This document shows positions 17,446-25,791 of a DNA stretch of 64,000 nt, piece after piece. The stretch comes from Ramlibacter sp. (GTDB lineage Bacteria > Pseudomonadota > Gammaproteobacteria > Burkholderiales > Burkholderiaceae_C): assembly GCA_013815685.1 (NCBI GenBank), contig JACDFR010000009.1:1-64000 (forward strand), written 5' to 3'. A program made the translations under genes and the position numbers. A model generated the notes under the pieces. That model ran no database searches. It was not told where the DNA came from and was given only the letters and a program-made list of their open reading frames with translations. How positions within the stretch are numbered: position 1 is the first letter of the stretch; every line of letters begins with the position of its first letter.

Positions 17446-18624
17446 ATGCAATTCACCCACGAACACCTGGAAATTCAGAAAACCCTCAAGCGCTTCATCG
17501 ACGAGGAGATCAATCCTCATGTCGACGAATGGGAGGCCGCGGAAATATTTCCCGCGCATCAGGTGTTCAAGCGCCTGGGCCAGCTAGGCATGCTGGGCCT
17601 GACCAAGCCGGAAGAATATGGCGGCGCCGGGTTGGACTATTCGTACGCAATGGCCATGGCCGAGGCGCTGGGCCACATCGAATGCGGCGGCGTGCCCATG
17701 GCCATCGGCGTGCAGACCGACATGGCGACGCCGGCGCTGGCGCGCTTTGGCAGCGACGAGCTGCGCCGCGAATTCCTGGCGCCGGCCATCGCCGGCGACA
17801 TGGTCTCCTGCATCGGCGTGAGTGAACCCGGTGCCGGCAGCGACGTGGCGGGCATCAAGAGCCGGGCGGTGAAGGACGGCGACGACTACGTCATCAGCGG
17901 CCAGAAGATGTGGATCACCAACAGCCTGCAGGCCGACTGGATGTGCATGCTGGTCAACACCGGCGAAGGACCCATCCACAAGAACAAGTCGCTGGTCATC
18001 GTGCCGATGCGTGACGGCCCGAACGGCATCACCCGCGGCATCGAGGTGGCGCAGAAGATCAGGAAGATCGGCATGAACTCGTCCGACACCGGCCTCATCT
18101 ACTTCGACGAAGTGCGGGTGCCGCAGCGCTATCGCGTCGGCAACGAAGGCCAGGGCTTCATCTACCAGATGCAGCAGTTCCAGGAGGAGCGGCTGTGGGC
18201 GGCAGCGAGCTGCCTGCAATCGCTCACCAACTGCATCCAGTGGACCATCGAATGGGCGCAGGAGCGCAAGCTGTTCGGCGCAACGCTGGCCGACCAGCAA
18301 TGGGTGCAGTTCAAACTGGCCGAACTCAAGACCGAAGTTGAAAGCCTGCGCGCCCTGACCTACCGCGCCGGCGAGCTTTATGTGAGCGGCCAGGACGTGC
18401 TGGAGCTGGCGTCGATGGCCAAGCTCAAGGCCGGGCGCCTGAACCGCCTCGTGCCTGACACCTGCCTGCAGTTCTGGGGCGGCATGGGCTTCACCTGGGA
18501 GAACAAGGTCTCGCGCATGTACCGCGACGGCCGGCTCGCCTCCATCGGCGGCGGGGCCGACGAAGTGATGCTGGGCATCCTGGCCAGGATCATGGGCCTC
18601 GCCAAGCGGCCCGCGGCGCAGTGA
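17446..18624 (+). CDS. acyl-CoA dehydrogenase (citronellyl-CoA dehydrogenase AtuD-like)
   Basis: A 392-residue FAD acyl-CoA dehydrogenase: EEINPHVDEWEAAEIFPAHQ N-terminal helices, the CIGVSEPGAGSDVAGIKSRA flavin/substrate segment, and C-terminal QFWGGMGFTWENKVSRMYRD followed by GGGADEVMLGILARIMGL. It would introduce the alpha-beta double bond into a branched acyl-CoA, giving the substrate for the carboxylase encoded on both sides. Its stop overlaps the GTG of the biotin carboxylase gene. Assignment to citronellyl-CoA rests on operon order and overall resemblance. Confidence 0.85.
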   Translation: MQFTHEHLEIQKTLKRFIDEEINPHVDEWEAAEIFPAHQVFKRLGQLGMLGLTKPEEYGGAGLDYSYAMAMAEALGHIECGGVPMAIGVQTDMATPALARFGSDELRREFLAPAIAGDMVSCIGVSEPGAGSDVAGIKSRAVKDGDDYVISGQKMWITNSLQADWMCMLVNTGEGPIHKNKSLVIVPMRDGPNGITRGIEVAQKIRKIGMNSSDTGLIYFDEVRVPQRYRVGNEGQGFIYQMQQFQEERLWAAASCLQSLTNCIQWTIEWAQERKLFGATLADQQWVQFKLAELKTEVESLRALTYRAGELYVSGQDVLELASMAKLKAGRLNRLVPDTCLQFWGGMGFTWENKVSRMYRDGRLASIGGGADEVMLGILARIMGLAKRPAAQ

Positions 18625-20564
18625 CGATCCGCCGCCTCCTGGTCGCCAACCGGGGCGAGATCGCCCGCCGCGTGATCCGCACGGCCCATGCGCTGGGCAT
18701 GCAGACCGTCGCGGTCTATTCGGATGTGGATGCCGGCGCTCTGCACGTCAGGGAAGCTTCCGCCGCGCGAGCGCTCGGCGGCAACGCCTCCGCCGACACC
18801 TACCTGCGGATCGACAAGCTGATTGCCGCCGCGCGCGAGGCGGGCGCCGATGCGGTACATCCGGGCTACGGCTTCCTGAGCGAGAACGCCGTCTTCGCGC
18901 AAGCCGTGATCGATGCGGGCCTGGTATGGGTGGGTCCGCCGCCGCGGGCGATCCGGTCGCTGGGCAGCAAGTCGTCGGCCAGGCAATTGGCGCAGGCGCG
19001 CGGCGTGCCCTGCCTGCCGGGCTACCAGGGCGAGGACCAGTCGGACGGGCGATTTGCGGCGCAGGCGCGGCACATCGGTTTCCCCCTGATGGTCAAGGCG
19101 AGCGCGGGCGGCGGCGGGCGCGGCATGCGGCTGGTGACCGAGGCGGGGCAGCTGCAGGCGGCGTTGCAAAGCGCGCGCTCGGAAGCGCAGGCCGCATTCG
19201 GCTGCGGCGAATTGCTGCTGGAGCGGGCGTTGCTTCAGGCGCGCCACGTGGAGGTACAGGTCTTCGCCGATGCCCATGGCCGCTGCATCCACCTGGGCGA
19301 GCGCGATTGCTCGGTGCAGCGGCGCCACCAGAAGATCATCGAGGAAACGCCCAGCCCGGCCGTGGACCCGGCGTTGCGCGAGCGCATGGGCTGCTGCGCG
19401 GTGGAGCTCGCGCAAGCGGCGGGGTACGTGGGCGCGGGCACGGTGGAGTTCCTCGTCGAAGACGGGCAGTTCTATTTGATGGAGATGAATACGCGCTTGC
19501 AGGTGGAGCACCCCGTGACCGAAGCCGTCACCGGCCTGGACCTGGTGGAATGGCAGCTGCGCGTGGCGCAGGGCGAGCCCTTGCCGCTGGCCCAGGACCA
19601 GGTCCGCTTCGACGGCCACGCCATCGAGGCCCGGCTGTGCGCCGAGGACGAACACTTCACCCCCTACGCCGGGACGGTGCGGCAATTCCTTCCCCCCCTG
19701 CCGGCGGAAGGCGGGCGCGGCTCGCTGCGATTCGACCACGCACTGTTCGAAGGACTGGCGGTTCCGCCGTTCTACGATTCCATGCTCGGCAAGCTGATCG
19801 TCCATGCGCCGACACGCGCGCAGGCGATCGACCAGCTGGCCGCGGCACTGGACCGGACACGGCTGCTGGGGCTGCCGACCAACCGCCGCCTGCTTGCGGC
19901 CTGCCTGCGCCATCCGGTGTTCCGCGCGGGTGAGGCCTTGATTTCCTTCCTGGATCGAACCGCCGGGGAACTGCGCGCGCTGCTCGAAGACGAAGAGCGC
20001 AAGGATTTCCTGCCGCTGGCCATGGCGGCGCTTTATGGTGCGGGCGGGCGCGCGCCTGACCTTGCGTGCGCATTCGCCCGGTCCTTGCGGTTGAAGCACC
20101 GGGGCCGTGTGTGGCCGCTGCAAGTGCGCCAGCAGCCCGGCGGGGCGCTGGCGGTGGAGCAGGACGGGCAAACGCAGATGGTGCTGTCCGCGGATGCCGC
20201 CTGCGTCCGCCTGGACGACGGAGCCTGGCATGTCCAGTCGGGCGCTCTCGACCTGATCGTGGAGGATGCGTCTTTCGAGCCTGCCGGCGGCGCCGGCGGC
20301 GCGTCGGCCGCCAACGAGCTGCGCGCGCCCTTCAACGGGAAGGTCATCGCCGTGAAGGCCCGGTCGGGCGCCATGGTGGCGCGAGGTGAAACGCTGCTGG
20401 TGATCGAATCGATGAAGCTGGAACATGCGCTTGCCGCCTCGCGCGATGGCGTCGTGAAGGCCGTGCATGTGCAGGCCGGCCAGCAGGCCTGCACGTCGCA
20501 GGTGCTGGTGACGTTCGAGGCCGCACCCGCAGCGAACGGATCTACCGCGAGGTCAAGGTCATGA
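18621..20564 (+). CDS. biotin carboxylase/BCCP alpha subunit of acyl-CoA carboxylase (AtuF-like)
   Basis: A 647-residue alpha subunit: biotin carboxylase domain (LLVANRGEIARRVIRTA, KASAGGGGRGMR ATP loop, EMNTRLQVEHPVTE), a BT linker region, and a biotinyl domain with the biotin Lys in VIESMKLEHA. It starts at GTG 18621, overlapping the dehydrogenase stop. The biotinyl fold ends at about VLVTFE; the last ~14 residues (AAPAANGSTARSRS) look like read-in from sequence that in another frame belongs to a deleted gene. It charges biotin with CO2 for the beta subunit. Confidence 0.9.
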   Translation: MTIRRLLVANRGEIARRVIRTAHALGMQTVAVYSDVDAGALHVREASAARALGGNASADTYLRIDKLIAAAREAGADAVHPGYGFLSENAVFAQAVIDAGLVWVGPPPRAIRSLGSKSSARQLAQARGVPCLPGYQGEDQSDGRFAAQARHIGFPLMVKASAGGGGRGMRLVTEAGQLQAALQSARSEAQAAFGCGELLLERALLQARHVEVQVFADAHGRCIHLGERDCSVQRRHQKIIEETPSPAVDPALRERMGCCAVELAQAAGYVGAGTVEFLVEDGQFYLMEMNTRLQVEHPVTEAVTGLDLVEWQLRVAQGEPLPLAQDQVRFDGHAIEARLCAEDEHFTPYAGTVRQFLPPLPAEGGRGSLRFDHALFEGLAVPPFYDSMLGKLIVHAPTRAQAIDQLAAALDRTRLLGLPTNRRLLAACLRHPVFRAGEALISFLDRTAGELRALLEDEERKDFLPLAMAALYGAGGRAPDLACAFARSLRLKHRGRVWPLQVRQQPGGALAVEQDGQTQMVLSADAACVRLDDGAWHVQSGALDLIVEDASFEPAGGAGGASAANELRAPFNGKVIAVKARSGAMVARGETLLVIESMKLEHALAASRDGVVKAVHVQAGQQACTSQVLVTFEAAPAANGSTARSRS

Positions 20565-20626
20565 TGATCGGCGGCGGCGCCCAGGAGATCATGAAGGACC
20601 TGGCTGCACGACAATTGGGCCTATGA
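20528..20626 (+). pseudogene. fossil C-terminus of a second acyl-CoA dehydrogenase
   Basis: Overlapping the end of the carboxylase gene in another frame, the translation reads ERIYREVKVMMIGGGAQEIM and then KDLAARQLGL-stop. This is the canonical C-terminal helix and tail of an acyl-CoA dehydrogenase. No start or upstream part exists. Its stop forms ATGA with the following thioesterase gene, exactly as an intact operon neighbour would. A deletion therefore probably joined the 3' end of the carboxylase gene to the 3' end of this lost dehydrogenase gene. Confidence 0.8.
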
Positions 20627-21108
20627 CGAAACACCCACCGCTCGTTGCGATCGAATTCGAAGAGGAGTTCATCACCGGCCTCAAGGATATCTTCGAGGAG
20701 AAGATCAGCTTCAACAAGGTGCTGGGCCTGAAGATCACCAGCCTCAAGCCCGAACGCGTCGCCGGGCGCATCGACATGAAGCCCGACCTGATCGGCCACT
20801 ATGCCTTCAACCGTATCCACGGCGGCGTGATCGGCGCCGGCCTGGACGCCATGGGCGGGCTGGCGGTGATGGCCGCGATTGGCGCCCGCCACATGGACGA
20901 GCCGCCGCTGCAGCGCCTGCACCGCTTCGGCAAACTGGGGACCATCGACCTGCGAGTGGACTTCCTGCGCCCAGGCATCGGAGAGCATTTCGAATTGCGC
21001 GCCGAAGTTCTCCGGCTGGGCTCGCGCGTGGCTTCCACGCGCATGGAGTTCTACGGCGCCGACGGCAAACTGATGTCGGCCGGCTCGGGCGCCTACATCG
21101 TCTCCTAG
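20623..21108 (+). CDS. hotdog-fold thioesterase (PaaI-type)
   Basis: A 161-residue hotdog protein: KVLGLKITSLKPERVAGRID, then YAFNRIHGGVIGAGLDAMGG, where HGG-x(6)-D matches the PaaI/4HBT acyl-CoA thioesterase core, and a final strand ASTRMEFYGADGKL. It probably hydrolyses an acyl-CoA of the preceding pathway. It is the last gene of the TetR operon and its ATG overlaps the stop of the dehydrogenase fossil, so it is now probably translated by reinitiation after the carboxylase gene. Confidence 0.82.
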   Translation: MTKHPPLVAIEFEEEFITGLKDIFEEKISFNKVLGLKITSLKPERVAGRIDMKPDLIGHYAFNRIHGGVIGAGLDAMGGLAVMAAIGARHMDEPPLQRLHRFGKLGTIDLRVDFLRPGIGEHFELRAEVLRLGSRVASTRMEFYGADGKLMSAGSGAYIVS

Positions 21109-21128
21109 CCGGCCCCAGGGCCGGCCTC

Positions 21129-22226
21129 TCAGGCTTTCGACCCCCGGACGTCGCGGACCTGCTCCTGGCGCGCTTCGGCGAAGATGTCCCATGCCACGAT
21201 GAAGATGGCCGCGATCACCGGGCCGATGACGAAGCCGTTCAGGCCGAACACCGACAGGCCGCCCAGCGTCGCCACCAGCACCAGGTAGTCGGGCAGGCGG
21301 GTTTCCTTGCCGACCAGGATGGGGCGAAGGACGTTGTCAACCAGGCCGATGACCAGCACGCCCCAGGCAATGAGCCCCAGCCCGGGCCAGACCGAGCCGC
21401 TGGAAACGAGGTAGAGCGCGACCGGCCCCCAGACCAGCGCGGCGCCCACGGCCGGCAGGAGCGACAACAGTGCCATGAGGGCGCCCCAGAGCAGCGCGCC
21501 GGTGATTCCCAGCACCGAGAAGGCCAGCCAGCCCAGCGCACCTTGCACCAGCGCCACGACGACGTTGCCCTTCACGGTGGCCCGTACCACGGTGGCGAAC
21601 TGCGTGAGGATCCTGCGGGTGTGCTCGGGCTTCAGCGGCATGGCGCGCTGCGTCTGCGCGGCGAGCGACTTGCCGTCCCGCAGCAGGAAGAACAGCACAT
21701 AAAGCATCACAAAAAAGTCGACCACGAAGTCCAGTGTGTTCTGGCCGATCGTGAAGGCGCGCGCCGTGAGCGCCTGGCTGCTGCGCCCCAGCGCGTCCAC
21801 CAGCTTGCCCTGCACGGCGCCCAGGTCCGCCACGCCCAGGCGGCTGAGGGATGCGCGGATCCACTCGGGCAGGGCGTCCACCCCGCGCTGGAAGTATTCG
21901 CGCAGCTGGATGTCGCCGGTCTTGAAACGTTCGTAGAAGGCCGCGGCCTCATTCGTGATGGACGCGGTCAACAGGGCCATCGGAAGCAGTACGCTCACCA
22001 CGATGACCACCAAGGTACCGAACGCGGCCCAGCCCTTGCGGCCGCGGCACACCAGTACCGAGCGGTCCTGTAGTGACGAAAAAACAATAGCCATGAATAT
22101 CGCCCACGACACGGCCCCGCTCAATGGCCACAATACAACGGCGAAAAGCACCGTGACGGCGACAAGCAACCAGAGCAGGGCCTTGCTTTGCAGAAGGGGA
22201 GAATTGAGTGGATCGATCTGGTTCAT
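21129..22226 (-). CDS. AI-2E family transporter (PerM/YdiK-like membrane protein)
   Basis: A 365-residue polytopic protein with about eight hydrophobic segments: two near the N-terminus (LLWLLVAVTVLFAVVLWPLS, SWAIFMAIVF), a central soluble helical region, then FVVDFFVMLYVLFFLLRDGK and a C-terminal bundle including VLVIGLVDNVLRPILVGKET. The DNxLRPxLVG motif is characteristic of this superfamily. Members include exporters of autoinducer-2 and various other solutes, so the substrate is undefined. Single gene, convergent with the thioesterase gene. Confidence 0.87.
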   Translation of the reverse strand: MNQIDPLNSPLLQSKALLWLLVAVTVLFAVVLWPLSGAVSWAIFMAIVFSSLQDRSVLVCRGRKGWAAFGTLVVIVVSVLLPMALLTASITNEAAAFYERFKTGDIQLREYFQRGVDALPEWIRASLSRLGVADLGAVQGKLVDALGRSSQALTARAFTIGQNTLDFVVDFFVMLYVLFFLLRDGKSLAAQTQRAMPLKPEHTRRILTQFATVVRATVKGNVVVALVQGALGWLAFSVLGITGALLWGALMALLSLLPAVGAALVWGPVALYLVSSGSVWPGLGLIAWGVLVIGLVDNVLRPILVGKETRLPDYLVLVATLGGLSVFGLNGFVIGPVIAAIFIVAWDIFAEARQEQVRDVRGSKA

Positions 22227-22328
22227 GTCAATTGCTGCTTGGGTTTGCTAAGGGTATCACCCGCTGATGACCGCGTCGCAAGACCCAGCAAGCGCAGGCT
22301 TCCAAATAGGCACGGAAACCAGGAAATG

Positions 22329-22357
22329 AAAAAAGCCGCCCATCGGGCGGCTTTTTT
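22329..22357. terminator. bidirectional rho-independent terminator
   Basis: An A6 run, a perfect 7-base GC stem (GCCGCCC / GGGCGGC) with a 3-base loop and a T6 run give a strong terminator readable on both strands. It sits just after the substrate-binding protein gene and isolates it from the AI-2E family gene further left. Confidence 0.9.
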
Positions 22358-22376
22358 ACGCGTGGGTGACGGGCGC

Positions 22377-23546
22377 TCAGGGCTTCACATAGTCCGAAAC
22401 GACCTTCCAGCGCGCCTCCTGCAGCTGTGACAGGCGCGAGAACTCGTTGCCCAGGCGCTTCTTGGGGCTAAAGCTGGCCTCGGGGCTGCCGAACATGTCG
22501 GTGGGGATCACCAGGGTGTCCATCGCCTTGATGAATGCATCGGTGGACAGATTGCCGCCGGTCTTTTGCGCCGCCTTGGCGAAGGCATCGATCGCGTTGT
22601 AGCCGTACACCGAGAAGACCGTCGGGTCCTCGTTGAACTTGGTCTTGTACTTGTTGGCCCAGAACCGGATGGGCTGCGACGACTCGTCCAGGTACGGGTG
22701 CTGCGAAGTCATGGTGGCATAGAGGCCGTCCATCGCCTTGCCGCCCAGCTTGTGGATCAGGTCGGTATAGGTCGCGCTGGATCCGATGAAGATGGGGTTG
22801 TAGCCCGTCTTGCGCGCTTCGCCCACGGCGCCGATGGTCTCGCGGATGATGGTGCCCAGCACCACCATGTCGCAGCCGGACGACTTGAGCTTGGCCACCT
22901 GCGACGAGAAATCGGTGGCGCCGCGCTTGTAGCTGGTCTTTTCGGCCAGTTCCATGCCCGCGGCCTTCAGCCCGGTTTCTGCGCCGCGCAGGACTTCCAG
23001 GCCGAATTCATCGTCCTGGTACATGGCGCAGATCTTCTTGGCGGCCTTTTCCTTGGCCAGCTTCGGCACGGCCGTGCGCATCTGGTCGTAATAGGTCGCC
23101 GCGAAGGAGTACTTCAGGCGATGGAACGGCTCGTACATCTCGCGCGCCGCGGTGACCGGGAAAAAGTTGAGGACGTTCTTCTCGAACTGCACCGGCATGG
23201 CGGCCATGTTCTGCGCGGTGCCGATGTGGCCGACCATGGCGAAGATCTTGTCCTGGTTCACGAGCTTCTGCGCCGCCAGCACGGCTTTCTTGGGATCGTA
23301 GGACGAGTCCTCGACGATCAGCTTGATCTTGCGGCCGTTGATGCCGCCCTGCTCGTTGATCTCGTCGACGCGCAGCATCATACCCAGGCGAACCTGCTTG
23401 CCGAAGCCGGCGATCGGGCCCGACAAGTCCTGGATGGAGCCGAGCGTGATTTCGGTCTTGCTCACGCCCTGGTTGGCGTTCTGCGCGGCAGCCAGGCTGG
23501 CAGCCATTGCCAGTACGGCAAAGGCTGCGGCGGATCTTGATTTCAT
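22377..23546 (-). CDS. Liv-type ABC transporter substrate-binding protein
   Basis: A 389-residue periplasmic binding protein. The signal peptide is MKSRSAAAFAVLAMAASLAA with cleavage near AAAQ. The mature part has VSKTEITLGSIQDLSGPIAG, VDEINEQGGINGRKIKLIVE and DSSYDPKKAV, typical of the LivK/HAAT family. The start at 23546 has a correctly placed AGGAG. It is the last gene of the leftward Liv operon with a ligase gene between it and the ATPases, which points to an aromatic or acyl acid as ligand rather than leucine. Confidence 0.88.
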   Translation of the reverse strand: MKSRSAAAFAVLAMAASLAAAQNANQGVSKTEITLGSIQDLSGPIAGFGKQVRLGMMLRVDEINEQGGINGRKIKLIVEDSSYDPKKAVLAAQKLVNQDKIFAMVGHIGTAQNMAAMPVQFEKNVLNFFPVTAAREMYEPFHRLKYSFAATYYDQMRTAVPKLAKEKAAKKICAMYQDDEFGLEVLRGAETGLKAAGMELAEKTSYKRGATDFSSQVAKLKSSGCDMVVLGTIIRETIGAVGEARKTGYNPIFIGSSATYTDLIHKLGGKAMDGLYATMTSQHPYLDESSQPIRFWANKYKTKFNEDPTVFSVYGYNAIDAFAKAAQKTGGNLSTDAFIKAMDTLVIPTDMFGSPEASFSPKKRLGNEFSRLSQLQEARWKVVSDYVKP

Positions 23547-23666
23547 GGGACGGCTCCTGTCGAGGGGTTTGGGTCTGTTCAATGGGTATTCTTGTCGGCG
23601 GCGGGGGGGTGTCAAGCTGTCGTATTCACTTACGAGCCAACCCTTTATCCGCGCCGGCCGTGGATA

Positions 23667-25523
23667 TCATCGGTACATGGCTTCGATCTGCGGCGCATAC
23701 TTTTGCTGGACCAGTTTTCGCTTGAGTTTCATCGTGGGGGTGAGCTCTTCGTCCTCCGCCGACAACTGGGTGTCCAGCAGGAAGAACTTCTTGATCTGCT
23801 CGACGCGGGCAAACTTCTTGTTCACCCGATCGAGCTCCGCCTGTATCAGCTCCTGGACCTCGGGCGACTTGGTCAGGCTCGCATAGTTGCTGAAGGGCAC
23901 GTCGCGGTCCTGCGCGAACTTCTCCACGTTCTCCTGGTCGATCATCACGATCACCGTCAGGTAGGGCCGCTTGTCGCCGATCACGACCGCGTCGGTGATG
24001 TAGGGCGAGAACTTCAATTCGTTCTCCAGCTCGCTCGGTGTGACGTTCTTGCCGCCCGCCGTGATGATGATGTCCTTCATTCGGTCGGTGATGCGAAAGA
24101 ACCCTTCCGCGTCGACCAGTCCCACATCGCCCGTGTGCAGCCAGCCGTCGGCATCGACGGCTTCGGCGGTCTTGTCGGGCAGGTTCAGGTAGCCCATGAA
24201 GACGTTGGGGCCGCGCACCAGGATTTCGCCGGTGTCCGGGTCGAGCTTGACTTCGTTGTAGGCCGCCGCCGCGCCGATGGAGCCCGGCTTGATCTTGCTG
24301 GCCGTGATGCCCGTCGCGGCGCCGCAGGACTCGGTCAGGCCCCAGACTTCCAGCATGGGCACGCCCAGCGCCAGGTACCACCGCACCAGGTCGGGCGAAA
24401 TGGGGGCGGCGCCCGTGACCAGGTAGCGGGCGCGGTGGATGCCGATCAGCTTGCGCACGTTGTTCAAGGCCATCCAGCGCGCCAGGGTGAACTTGAACTT
24501 GAGGAAGCCATCGACCGGCTGCCCGGCCAGCACCCTGTCCGCGATCCTCATGCCCACGCCGATGCTCCACGCATAGGCGGCTTGCTGCAGGGGGCCGGCC
24601 TCCTTGAGCGCGATCATCACGCCGGAGTAGAACTTCTCCCAGACGCGGGGCACGGCGATGATCACGGTGGGAGAAATCTCCCGCATGTTCTCGGGGACCG
24701 TTTCCGGATTCTCCACGAAGTTGAGGATCGAGCCCGTGTACAGGGCGTAGTAGGCGCCGCCCAGCCGCTCGGCGATGTGGCACAGCGGCAGGAAGCAGAT
24801 CTTCTCGTCCAGTTCAAGCTGGGGTATCAGCGTGTTGTAGCCGCGCACGGTATACACCAGGCTGTTGTGGCTGTGCATCGCGCCCTTGGGCTTGCCGGTG
24901 GTGCCCGAGGTGTAAACCAGGATCGCCACGTCTTGCGGGCGCGTCGCCTTGACGCGCTGCATCAGCTCGTCGGGATGCTGCGCAAGATACGCGCGCCCGA
25001 GTTCGCGCAGCGCCTCCAGGCTCATCACGCCGGAGTCGTCGAGGTCGCGCAAGCCCTCCATATCGAAAACGATGATCTTGCCCAATGCCGGCAGCTGCTG
25101 GCGAACTTCCAGCGCCTTGTCCAGCTGCTCGTCGTCTTCCACGAACAGGATGCGGGTGCCGGAGTCCTCGCACAGGTAATGCACCTGCGAGGCCGCGTCG
25201 GTGGGATAGATGCCGCTGCACACGGCGCCGCAGGAGAGGACCGCCAGATCGGCCAGGATCCATTCGATGACCGTGTTGGACAGGATCGAGACGATGCCGC
25301 CGCGCTGCAGGCCCAGGCTCATCAGGCCGCCGGCGATCTCGGCCACGGCTTCTCCGGTCTGCGTCCAGGTCCACGGCCGCCAGATGCCCAGCTCCTTCTG
25401 GCGCATCCAGACCTGCCGGCCGCGCTTTTCGACGCCATTCCAGAACATCGCGGACAACGTGCCGCCTTCGAGCACAACGGACGTGTTGGGCTGGATGTGC
25501 GAGAGGTCCCAGAGGTTGCTCAT
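23667..25523 (-). CDS. long-chain acyl-CoA synthetase/AMP-binding ligase
   Basis: A 618-residue ANL-superfamily ligase: the P-loop YTSGTTGKPKGAMHSHNS, the A5 region WGLTESCGAATGI, DGWLHTGDVGLVD, and a terminal-domain GKNVTPSELENELKFSPYI. It activates a carboxylic acid with ATP and CoA. The pattern resembles the large AMP-binding enzymes found inside Liv-type transporter operons of Burkholderiales. It lies between the ATPase genes and the binding-protein gene in the same orientation, so uptake and CoA activation are probably coupled. Exact substrate unknown. Confidence 0.87.
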   Translation of the reverse strand: MSNLWDLSHIQPNTSVVLEGGTLSAMFWNGVEKRGRQVWMRQKELGIWRPWTWTQTGEAVAEIAGGLMSLGLQRGGIVSILSNTVIEWILADLAVLSCGAVCSGIYPTDAASQVHYLCEDSGTRILFVEDDEQLDKALEVRQQLPALGKIIVFDMEGLRDLDDSGVMSLEALRELGRAYLAQHPDELMQRVKATRPQDVAILVYTSGTTGKPKGAMHSHNSLVYTVRGYNTLIPQLELDEKICFLPLCHIAERLGGAYYALYTGSILNFVENPETVPENMREISPTVIIAVPRVWEKFYSGVMIALKEAGPLQQAAYAWSIGVGMRIADRVLAGQPVDGFLKFKFTLARWMALNNVRKLIGIHRARYLVTGAAPISPDLVRWYLALGVPMLEVWGLTESCGAATGITASKIKPGSIGAAAAYNEVKLDPDTGEILVRGPNVFMGYLNLPDKTAEAVDADGWLHTGDVGLVDAEGFFRITDRMKDIIITAGGKNVTPSELENELKFSPYITDAVVIGDKRPYLTVIVMIDQENVEKFAQDRDVPFSNYASLTKSPEVQELIQAELDRVNKKFARVEQIKKFFLLDTQLSAEDEELTPTMKLKRKLVQQKYAPQIEAMYR

Positions 25524-25561
25524 GTTTCTTCATTTTGAAAAGGCGCTGCGCGACTTTTCAA

Positions 25562-25791
25562 AGTGTCCAATCAGTGCAAGAAGGCCCGGCAGGGCCGGTT
25601 CCTTCTTACAAGCGAGACCCGGCTGCATGCTATTCCGCCGGGTCCGTCAGGCGGGCGGTTGGACCGCCCGCCACCCAGACTGCGCGGAATAACATGCAGC
25701 GCAGTCTCTCCTGCAGCCAGGATCCGGCTTTGCCGGTCCTGGTCGCACCTATCAGCCACTCCAAAAATCGCGGAGCGATTTTGGAGTGGAA
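25562..25791 (-). other. structured intercistronic region with nested inverted repeats
   Basis: The 268-base gap between livF and the ligase gene has no ORF but several stems: outer arms at 25623-25638 and 25684-25699 (16 bases, one mismatch) enclosing a perfect 9-base stem (25650-25658 with 25664-25672), an alternative 9-base pair AGACTGCGC/GCGCAGTCT, and a near-perfect ~15-base stem at about 25757-25791 right after the livF stop. It may be an attenuator or an mRNA processing/stabilising element that sets different levels for transporter and ligase. Confidence 0.55.

Noticed and set aside
18378..20468. A ~700-codon minus-strand open frame under the biotin carboxylase gene
   Set aside because: The plus-strand gene has all motifs of the family; the antisense reading has none.
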